From assembly GCA_002307145.1 (NCBI GenBank), contig DBTR01000057.1, positions 36,886 to 49,491 on the forward strand: 12,606 nucleotides of DNA, written 5' to 3'. Positions 6,138 through 11,972 of the stretch are shown piece after piece (position 1 is the first letter of the stretch; the number at the start of each line of letters is the position of its first letter). Origin of the DNA: Rhodospirillum sp. UBA1311. GTDB lineage: Bacteria; Pseudomonadota; Alphaproteobacteria; Rhodospirillales; Rhodospirillaceae. Made by a program: the position numbers and the translations under genes. Under the pieces are notes generated by a model that worked only from the letters and a program-made list of their open reading frames with translations, searched no databases and was not told the origin of the DNA.

Positions 6138-6659
6138 ATGACTGCAAAGCTTTTCGCCGTCACCCTCGGCGGGCGTGCCCCCAAGGGCAACACCGAACTC
6201 CACGACGTGGTGTTCGTCTCGGGCGAAACCGTCGACGCCACCTACGACCAACTCCTCGCCAAGTGGTTCGGCCAGCCGCAGCGCCTCCACATCGACAGCT
6301 GGATCGCGGTCGACGTCGCCGATGGCCATCGCGTCCGCCTCGGTGAAGGCCCGGCCTCGGACAAGCGCCTCTACTTCGTCAACCTCGGCGCCTACGCCGA
6401 CGATACCTTCGCCGAAATCCACGCCAACGGCCTGTTCGTCGCCGAGACTCCGGAAGACGCCAAGATCCGGGCCAAGACCACCCTGCTCAAGGACTGGCCC
6501 GGCGATGTCCATACCGACGACGTGATCGACGTCGGTCAAAGCCTCGGCCAGCCGCTTTCCCTCGAACCCACCGACGCCGTCGCCGACCTCACCCCGGTCA
6601 ACGGCTATCATCCGTTGCCGCAGGACGTAATCGCGGCGTTCGTGCGGAGCCGGGGGTAA
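6138..6659 (+). CDS. DUF1543 domain protein with internal duplication
   Basis: This is a protein of 173 residues, beginning 13 bp after the hemW stop with a strong AGGAGG-type ribosome-binding site (about 6123-6133), so it is probably co-transcribed with hemW. Residues 4-60 carry the DUF1543 signature: KLFAVTLGG, ELHDVVFVSGE, KWFG, RLHIDSW. Residues 77-132 look like a second copy of the same fold: RLYFVNLGAY, a glutamate/histidine segment (FAEIHANGLFVAET) and a closing HTDDVIDV that parallels HIDSWIAVDV. There is no signal peptide or membrane segment, so it is probably cytoplasmic. The biochemical role of DUF1543 is unknown, and its place beside hemW gives no strong clue. Codon use matches rdgB and the end of hemW. 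Confidence 0.88.
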   Translation: MTAKLFAVTLGGRAPKGNTELHDVVFVSGETVDATYDQLLAKWFGQPQRLHIDSWIAVDVADGHRVRLGEGPASDKRLYFVNLGAYADDTFAEIHANGLFVAETPEDAKIRAKTTLLKDWPGDVHTDDVIDVGQSLGQPLSLEPTDAVADLTPVNGYHPLPQDVIAAFVRSRG

Positions 6660-6669
6660 GAGAAGGATT

Positions 6670-6766
6670 CTGGGGCCTTGGGTCCCAGACCCCATTCCTT
6701 TTGGGTTTGCCGCGAAGCGGCGATCAGCCTCCTCGCGGGGTCCGGGGCAGAGCCCCGGGCCTTTTT
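6670..6766 (+). repeat. Composite hairpin-rich intergenic repeat, copy D (short form)
   Basis: This is a shortened copy between the convergent ends of the DUF1543 gene and the LppC-family lipoprotein gene. It has CTGGG/CCCAG or overlapping TGGGG/CCCCA pairing (6670-6694), then the shared GCCGC-GAA-GCGGC hairpin (6709-6721) flanked by TTT and CGATCA exactly as in copy A, then a strong hairpin with a T-run. The CGCGCTcCGCGCA and AAGTTATGGG blocks of copies A-C are absent. The core orientation matches copies A and C. No gene is seen in it. Confidence 0.75.
6742..6766 (+). terminator. Rho-independent terminator after hemW-DUF1543
   Basis: A perfect 7-bp stem CCGGGGC (6742-6748) / GCCCCGG (6752-6758) with an AGA loop is followed by GCC and five T (6762-6766). 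It sits downstream of the DUF1543 stop on the same strand and 3 bp before the end of the facing lipoprotein gene. It should stop plus-strand transcription; the minus strand has no T-run on its side of the stem. Confidence 0.75.
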
Positions 6767-6769
6767 GGA

Positions 6770-8179
6770 TCAATACGACTGGGTGAACCGGGTCGGCGCA
6801 GGCGAGACCTCGCGGCTGCCGTTGCGGGTGATTTCGCGCACCGCGAGCGAGCGTTCGATCTGGCCGTTGGGATTGAGGCGGAACGCGCCGTTGACGCCGA
6901 CGAAACCGGAGTTGGCGGTGAGGCGGCTCCAGGCGTCGTCGCCGGTTTGGGCGAGGGCGGCGGAAAGCGCGACCATGTCGTAGGCGAGCGCCGCGAGTTG
7001 CGAGGGGGCGCGGCCGTAGGTTTCGGTATAGCGGGCGACGAAGCGGTCGTAGCCGACGCGCGACGCGGCGGGGAACCAGGCGCCCTGGAGCGCGGGCTCG
7101 GTGCCGAGGTTTTCGTCCTGCCAGAGCAGGGTGCCGAGGATTTTCACCTTCGCGGTGTCGACGTCGTAGAACTTCAGAAGCGAGATCGCCTGGCGCAGCG
7201 GCGTGCCGTTGGCGGGCAGGATCAGCGCGTCGAAATCGGGGTCGCCGTAGGAGTCCTGTTTTTCCAGGCGTTTCAGCTCTTCCACCGAGGCCGGGTCGGA
7301 TTGCCCGGCGAGCAGCGACTTCTGGCGTTCGAGGGCGGCCTTGCGGCGGGCGTAGTCGGTGAGGTCGCGGACCACCGGCGAGAAGTTGTTCTTGGCTGGG
7401 TCGAAGAACGCGGTCTTGGTGACCACCGCGCCGTTGTGCTGCACCGCGACCAGGGCGGCGTCGGCGGCGGCGCGGCCATAGGCGGTGTCCGGCGCGAGGA
7501 CGGCGAAGCGCTGCATCCCCTGCTCGGCGGCGAAGCCGACGACGCGCTCGATTTGCGGTTCGACGAGGAAGCCGGTGACGAAGACGTTGGGCGAGACCGC
7601 CGAAGGATCGGTGGAGAACGACAGCACCGGGATTCCGGCGGACTGGGCGATCGCGCTCACCGCCTGCACCGACTGGGAGAACAGCGGCCCGACGAACAGG
7701 GTCGCGCCGTGGTCCTTGGCCTGTTGGGCGGCGGCCCGTGCGCCGTCGACGGTACCCTTGGTGTCGTAGAACTGGAGGATCAGCGACGGATTGTTGACCT
7801 CGAACTGGGCGAGCAGCGCGGCGTCGCGCAACGCCTGCCCGGCGCTCGCGGCTTCGCCCGAAAGCGGCACCAGCACGCCGACGCGGACTTCGTGGGCGGC
7901 GGGCGGGATGCCGGTCGGCGGGGCGAGGTCGGCGGGCGGCAGGGCGGCGGTCTGGGGCGGGGTTTGCACCGGGGAGATCTGCGCCGGGGCGGTCGTCGGC
8001 CGCGACGAGACCGTCGGGCCGCGCGTGGGCCCGGTGCCGCAAGCGGCGAGGCTCAAGGCGAGCGCGCCGACGCAGAGGATGCCGAAGCCGCGCCACAGTT
8101 TGCGCGGGACAGACGGGACCTCCGCCGTGTTATACCTAAGTCCGTGAATTGCCCGCGTCGCACCGATGCCGTCGTTCAT
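6770..8179 (-). CDS. Outer-membrane lipoprotein, penicillin-binding protein activator (LppC/LpoA C-terminal family)
   Basis: This is a protein of 469 residues. A basic segment (RKLWRG, 26-31) and a hydrophobic stretch lead to the lipobox LAAC with Cys47. The +2 residue is Gly, which fits outer-membrane sorting. A Pro/Thr-rich linker (about 49-90) precedes a periplasmic-binding-protein type I fold starting VRVGVLVPLSGEAASAGQALRDAALLA and running to the C-terminus, as in the LppC/YraM family. E. coli LpoA has an extra N-terminal TPR-like domain that this protein lacks, so activation of a peptidoglycan synthase is inferred from family and neighbours only; a solute-binding role cannot be excluded. 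The ATG at 8179 is the only standard in-frame start and has an AGGGACGGA-like site upstream, but it leaves an unusually long 25-residue segment before the basic residues. The gene is divergent from rsmI and convergent with DUF1543. Confidence 0.85.
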   Translation of the reverse strand: MNDGIGATRAIHGLRYNTAEVPSVPRKLWRGFGILCVGALALSLAACGTGPTRGPTVSSRPTTAPAQISPVQTPPQTAALPPADLAPPTGIPPAAHEVRVGVLVPLSGEAASAGQALRDAALLAQFEVNNPSLILQFYDTKGTVDGARAAAQQAKDHGATLFVGPLFSQSVQAVSAIAQSAGIPVLSFSTDPSAVSPNVFVTGFLVEPQIERVVGFAAEQGMQRFAVLAPDTAYGRAAADAALVAVQHNGAVVTKTAFFDPAKNNFSPVVRDLTDYARRKAALERQKSLLAGQSDPASVEELKRLEKQDSYGDPDFDALILPANGTPLRQAISLLKFYDVDTAKVKILGTLLWQDENLGTEPALQGAWFPAASRVGYDRFVARYTETYGRAPSQLAALAYDMVALSAALAQTGDDAWSRLTANSGFVGVNGAFRLNPNGQIERSLAVREITRNGSREVSPAPTRFTQSY

Positions 8180-8214
8180 TACCGTTCCGTCCCTTTGCTA
8201 CCGGAAGTCACGCC

Positions 8215-9114
8215 ATGTCGCGCGCCCCTTCTCCCGAGCCGACCGAGTCCGCCGCGCCGGAGATGGGAGACCGATTGTCTCCCGCACTCTACATCACCGC
8301 GACCCCAATCGGAAACCGTGGCGACATTACGCTGCGGGGGCTCGACGTGCTCAAGCTCGCCGACCGGGTGTTGTGCGAGGATACCCGCGTCACCCGAAAA
8401 CTCCTGGGGTTATATGGGTTGTCGCGGCAATTGGTTGCATACCACGATCACAATGCCGATGCGATGCGGCCGCAGGTGCTTGGCTGGCTCGCGGCGGGGA
8501 TGTCGGTGGCGCTGGTGAGCGACGCCGGGACGCCCTTGATTTCCGACCCCGGATTCAAGCTGGTGCGGGATTGCCGCGCGGCGGGCCTGGCGGTGACGGC
8601 GGTGCCGGGAGCCTCGGCGTTGCTGGCGGCCTTGGCGATCGCCGGGCAGCCGACCGACCGGTTCTTCTTTCTCGGCTTTCTCGCGGCGAAGAGCGCGGCG
8701 CGCCGCACCCAGCTGGCCGAGGTCGCGGGGGTGCGGTCGACGCTGGTGGTTTACGAATCGCCGCGCCGGTTGGCGGGCCTGCTGGCCGATGCGGCGGCGA
8801 TGCTGCCGGGGCGCGAGGCGGTAGTCTGCCGTGAAATGACGAAGATGTTCGAGGAAACCGTCGCCAAATCCCTGCCCGAGCTGGCGGCGCACTATGCGGC
8901 GGTGGAAACCCCGAAGGGCGAGGTGGTCGTGGTGATCGGCCCGCCGACCGACGAGGCGATGGCGTGGAGTTCGGCGCGCATCGACGCGGCCCTGCGCGAT
9001 GCCCTTGCCGAGCACTCGGTCAAGGATGCGGCGGCGCTCGTCGCTTCGGCTTCGGGCGTGGCGAAGAAAGTTCTCTACAGCCGGGCGATGGAGCTTCGCG
9101 AGGCGGACAAATGA
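8215..9114 (+). CDS. rsmI: 16S rRNA (cytidine1402-2'-O)-methyltransferase
   Basis: This is a protein of 299 residues of the tetrapyrrole-methylase-fold family. Motifs are ATPIGN (29-34), the family-typical CEDTR (54-58), YHDHN (76-80), SDAGTPLISDPG (102-113), VPGASALLAALAIAG, YESPRRL and REMTKMFEE. It uses SAM to methylate the 2'-OH of C1402 in the 30S decoding centre, next to the base methylation made by RsmH. ATG 8215 is chosen because GGAAG (8202-8206) precedes it at a good distance. A polar extension of about 20 residues precedes the fold, and Met17 (8263) is a possible alternative start. Its TGA overlaps the yraN ATG (ATGA), so the two genes are translationally coupled. The start lies only 35 bp from that of the divergent lipoprotein gene. 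Confidence 0.97.
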   Translation: MSRAPSPEPTESAAPEMGDRLSPALYITATPIGNRGDITLRGLDVLKLADRVLCEDTRVTRKLLGLYGLSRQLVAYHDHNADAMRPQVLGWLAAGMSVALVSDAGTPLISDPGFKLVRDCRAAGLAVTAVPGASALLAALAIAGQPTDRFFFLGFLAAKSAARRTQLAEVAGVRSTLVVYESPRRLAGLLADAAAMLPGREAVVCREMTKMFEETVAKSLPELAAHYAAVETPKGEVVVVIGPPTDEAMAWSSARIDAALRDALAEHSVKDAAALVASASGVAKKVLYSRAMELREADK

Positions 9115-9494
9115 GCCGCACCGAGACCGGGCGCTTGAGCGAGCGGCGCGGCCTGCGTGCCGAGACGTTTGCCGCCTGGGCGTTGCGATTGAAGGGATAT
9201 CGGGTGGTGGCGCGGCGCGTCCGGCCGCCCCGGGGCAGCGGCGCGGGCGAGATCGACCTGGTGGTGCGGCGCGGCAACGTGCTCGCCTTCGTCGAGATCA
9301 AGGCGCGGCCGAGCCACGAGGCCGGACTCTGGGCGATCCTTCCGCAACAGCAAAGACGCTTGATGCGCGCCGCCGAATGGTTCATCAAAAGCCATCCCGG
9401 GTTCGGCTGCTGCGATCTCAGGTTCGATGCCGTGGTGGTCCGCCCGAGGCGCTGGCCCGCGCATCTGCCCGATGCGTGGCGCGCCGGCCCATAG
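9111..9494 (+). CDS. yraN: YraN family protein (UPF0102), endonuclease-like fold
   Basis: This is a protein of 127 residues, normal for the family. It shows RRGLRAETFAAWALRLKGYRVVARR, then GEIDLVVRRGNVLAFVEIKAR (46-66), which contains the E-x-D...E-x-K residues of a Holliday-junction-resolvase/restriction-endonuclease-like core, then RRLMRAAEWFIKSHP and CDLRFDAVVV. The biochemical function of the family is not settled; nuclease activity is inferred from the fold and acidic residues. The ATG overlaps the rsmI stop by the ATGA arrangement, which decides the start; the longer frame upstream is a shadow inside rsmI. The protein is rich in Arg and Trp. The dual-BON lipoprotein gene starts 36 bp after its stop, so rsmI-yraN-BON is probably one transcript. 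Confidence 0.95.
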   Translation: MSRTETGRLSERRGLRAETFAAWALRLKGYRVVARRVRPPRGSGAGEIDLVVRRGNVLAFVEIKARPSHEAGLWAILPQQQRRLMRAAEWFIKSHPGFGCCDLRFDAVVVRPRRWPAHLPDAWRAGP

Positions 9495-9530
9495 ATCTGA
9501 ATTCGCCCCCGAAACGAGTCCGAGGCCATT

Positions 9531-10280
9531 ATGAAGTCTTCGCGGTTTTCCTTGGTATGCGCGGTTAGCCTGTCCGTCATCGCGGCGGTGGGCCTGTCCG
9601 GATGTGCGGGCGCGGTGATCGGCGCCGGAGCCACGGTGGGGAGCGCGGCGGTGGACGAGCGCGGCGTCGTCGGCTCCGCGACCGACGTGCGCATCCGCAG
9701 CGAGATCAACACCGGCTGGGCGAAGATCGACACTTTCGGCTTCACCAACGTCGGCTTGCTGATCCGGGGCGGCCGGGTCGTCCTCACCGGCACCGTCGAC
9801 AGCGCCGATCGCTATCGGCAGGCGGTGGACGTGGTCAAGGGGATCAAGGGCGTCACCGATATCTACGTCCACGTCCGGGTCGCGGAGAGCGGCGTGGTCG
9901 CCTTCGCCAGCGACGCCTCGACGGTCGCCGAGATGCGCAAGAAGATCTTCTTCGACAAGAGCATCGTCTCGCTCAACTACGACCTCGACGTCTCCGACAG
10001 CACGCTCTACATCCTCGGCATCGCCCAGGACGAAGGCGAGCACCAGCGCGTTCTCGCCCAGGCGCGGACGATCTCGGGCCTGCGCCAGATCGTCGACTAC
10101 ATCATCACCAAGGACCAGTACCAGAAGTCGCTGCATACCGGCGGCGGCCAGGCTGCGCCGCAGGCCAGCCAGCCGACCGAAGCCTCGCCCGCCGAGCCGG
10201 CCGTGCCCGACGCGCCGATGCCGCTCCAGCCCGCGTCGCCGCCGGTCAGGTCCGCTCCGGTGGAAGTTCAGCCGCTCTGA
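9531..10280 (+). CDS. dolP: Dual BON-domain outer-membrane lipoprotein (DolP/YraP-like)
   Basis: This is a protein of 249 residues. A signal peptide with KSSR and a hydrophobic stretch ends in the lipobox LSGC (Cys25, +2 Ala). A Gly/Ala-rich segment (26-45) follows, then BON domain 1 (about 50-118, with RSEINTGWAKI and GGRVVLTGTVDSADRYRQA) and BON domain 2 (about 127-194, with DLDVSDSTLYILGIAQDEGEHQRVL). This two-BON lipoprotein build matches E. coli DolP, which binds anionic phospholipid and supports outer-membrane integrity and BAM function. The E. coli gene also lies near rsmI, lpoA and yraN, as here. Unlike E. coli DolP (about 190 residues), this protein has a Pro/Ala/Gln-rich tail of about 50 residues (200-249). 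GAGG (9522-9525) serves as ribosome-binding site. Its last 35 bp overlap the facing diguanylate cyclase gene. Orthology is inferred from architecture and context. Confidence 0.85.
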   Translation: MKSSRFSLVCAVSLSVIAAVGLSGCAGAVIGAGATVGSAAVDERGVVGSATDVRIRSEINTGWAKIDTFGFTNVGLLIRGGRVVLTGTVDSADRYRQAVDVVKGIKGVTDIYVHVRVAESGVVAFASDASTVAEMRKKIFFDKSIVSLNYDLDVSDSTLYILGIAQDEGEHQRVLAQARTISGLRQIVDYIITKDQYQKSLHTGGGQAAPQASQPTEASPAEPAVPDAPMPLQPASPPVRSAPVEVQPL

Positions 10281-11667
10281 CTCCGCGCATCGCCGGCGGC
10301 ACCGGGTCGCCGGCGAGTTCGCAGACCCGGTTGCGGCCGCCGCGCTTGGCCGCGTAGAGCGCGGCGTCGGCCCGCGCGACCACCGCGTTGGCGGTGTCGC
10401 CGGGCTCGAACGCGGCCACGCCGAAGCTCACCGTCAGGCCGCCGATGTTGGCGAAGCGGCGCTGCGCGATGCGGCGCTTCAACAGCTCCGCCAAACCAAC
10501 CGCGACCTCGATCCGGGTATGCACGCAGATGATCAGGAATTCCTCGCCGCCCCAGCGGCCGAGAACGTCGGTGGTGCGGGTGTGGCCGCGCAGTTCGGCG
10601 GCGATTTCCTCCAGCACGGTGTCGCCGGTGGGATGGCCGAAGGAATCGTTGACCGCCTTGAAGTGATCGATATCGGCCATGATCACCGAAAAGCCGGTGC
10701 CGTAGCGCGAGGCGCGCCGCTCCTCCGCCGCCAGGGTTTCTTCGAGCTTGTAGCGGTTGAAGATCCGCGTCAGCGGGTCGGTGACCGATTGGGTGTGGGC
10801 TTTCCGCAACAGCGTCGCTTGCTGCTCCCAGGCGTTGAGGCAGGAGAGCGCGCTGCCGAGCGCCGTCGCGAACACGTCGACATGCTCCGCCCAGGACTCC
10901 CGCAACGCCCGGTCCCGCGCCAGCGCCGCAACGATGTGGCGACAGCCGCCGGGCGCGGCTTCGTCGGCGATCCACAACGCCATCGCCGGGCGGTCGCCGA
11001 AGGTGTCGGCGAGCGATGGCGCGATTGCGGCCATCTCGGCGCGGTCGAGAATCGCGCCGCCCGAGGTGCGCGCGTTTCCGGAGCGGGCGTCGAGGGCGGC
11101 GCACAGCGCCGCGCTCCAGGGCGTCGCCGCGCTCAGGGGTTCGATATAGTTCTGGGTCGATCCCGAAACGGTTTCGAGCAGCAGTCCGAGATCGCGGAGG
11201 AAATCCGGGATGCGGCGGGTGCGGGCAAGAATGTCGGTGACCGCCGAAATCGTGCGCATCACCGCCGCCTCGGCACGATCGCGCGCCGCCTGGCGCCGCG
11301 ATCGCTCCATCGCCCGCGCCATGCCGTCGAGGGTGAGGATCTCGCAGCCGACCGCACCGTCTTCGTCGGCGGGAAGGACGTGGGCGCTCAACAGGGCGCC
11401 GAGGCTCTCCCCCGACTTGTGGCGGAGGACGACGTGGAGGAACTTCGGCGCGGCCGGATTGCCGAGGTCGGCGAGGTGGGCGGCGAGCGGTGCGGCATGG
11501 CCGGGGCCGACGAAGCAGATCGCGGGCTTGCCGACCGACTCTTCCCTGTCGAAGCCGAGAGCGTCGGTCCACGCGGAATTGACGGCCAGGATCGTGCCAT
11601 CCGCGTCGAGCAACAGAAGCAAAACTTCATCGCCATCGTGGGCGTTCAGTGACCCATCGTTGGCCAT
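10246..11667 (-). CDS. PAS-GGDEF diguanylate cyclase
   Basis: This is a protein of 473 residues with no signal peptide or membrane segment, so it is likely cytosolic. Residues about 14-115 form a PAS sensor (LLDADGTILAVNSAWTDALGFDREESVG). A charged linker helix (about 117-150) follows, then a segment with no clear family (about 150-285), possibly a divergent GAF domain. The catalytic domain starts at SVTDPLTRIFNRYKLEE. It has ADIDHFKAVNDSFGH (331-345) with the metal-binding aspartate, the active-site GGEEF (373-377) and an RxxD inhibitory site, RTTD (364-367), exactly five residues upstream. It should therefore make c-di-GMP from two GTP and be inhibited by its product. The PAS ligand is unknown. 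ATG 11667-11665 is chosen because AGGAG stands directly upstream on the minus strand; the frame is open to 11928, but that part is AT-richer and lacks domain features. It is divergent from gshB and overlaps the BON gene tail to tail. Confidence 0.94.
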   Translation of the reverse strand: MANDGSLNAHDGDEVLLLLLDADGTILAVNSAWTDALGFDREESVGKPAICFVGPGHAAPLAAHLADLGNPAAPKFLHVVLRHKSGESLGALLSAHVLPADEDGAVGCEILTLDGMARAMERSRRQAARDRAEAAVMRTISAVTDILARTRRIPDFLRDLGLLLETVSGSTQNYIEPLSAATPWSAALCAALDARSGNARTSGGAILDRAEMAAIAPSLADTFGDRPAMALWIADEAAPGGCRHIVAALARDRALRESWAEHVDVFATALGSALSCLNAWEQQATLLRKAHTQSVTDPLTRIFNRYKLEETLAAEERRASRYGTGFSVIMADIDHFKAVNDSFGHPTGDTVLEEIAAELRGHTRTTDVLGRWGGEEFLIICVHTRIEVAVGLAELLKRRIAQRRFANIGGLTVSFGVAAFEPGDTANAVVARADAALYAAKRGGRNRVCELAGDPVPPAMRGVRAAELPPERT

Positions 11668-11972
11668 GGAGTCTCCTGGTTCCGGCTGAAGACCCGGCGG
11701 CCCCGCCGCCGCCGAGTAACCCGTTTCGTCGCGCGAGAGGATAGGGCGAACTATTCGGGTTTTCCAGAATTTTCCTTTTGCCGTCAAGGTCGATTTTTTA
11801 CCCCTAACTTTATTCGTTGCAGTCGTAATCCTTAAGAAGTACGGCTTCCAATCTTCCGCAGCAGGGATTGAAGGAAAGGCCGTTTCTGCGTCATTCGAGT
11901 GATTTTGGTTATGGAAGGCGCACCCCAAATCTCCTATCCCTAACTCTCCCTTATCAGGTCAGGAGTGATTTC
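11668..11972. promoter_or_regulatory. 305-bp divergent intergenic region between the diguanylate cyclase gene and gshB
   Basis: This is the AT-richest stretch of the window (about 11750-11900) and must hold the promoters of both flanking genes. An imperfect 18-bp dyad centred on CTTAAG (11825-11842, 14 of 18 positions symmetric) could be an operator. Weak promoter-like pairs can be drawn on the minus strand, for example TTCTTA-N18-AATAAA upstream of the cyclase gene, but none is convincing. Clear ribosome-binding sites lie at both ends: AGGAG on the minus strand before 11667 and AGGAG at 11961-11965 before gshB. An open minus-strand frame crosses part of the region in phase with the cyclase but shows no protein features. 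No RNA gene or repeat copy was seen. Confidence 0.5.

Noticed and set aside
6099..8096. Minus-strand open frame of 665 codons
   Set aside because: It lies out of frame inside the LppC-family gene and continues antisense to the DUF1543 gene. Its Arg-rich translation has no motifs.
6701..8518. Plus-strand open frame of 605 codons
   Set aside because: It is antisense to the lipoprotein gene and out of frame with rsmI. No recognisable protein.
10268..11572. Second long minus-strand frame inside the diguanylate cyclase
   Set aside because: It is an out-of-frame shadow with Arg-rich translation; the GGDEF and PAS motifs are in the other frame.
11668..11928. Upstream start adding 87 residues to the diguanylate cyclase
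   Set aside because: The region is AT-rich and shows no domain. ATG 11667 has an AGGAG site directly before it and leads into the PAS domain.
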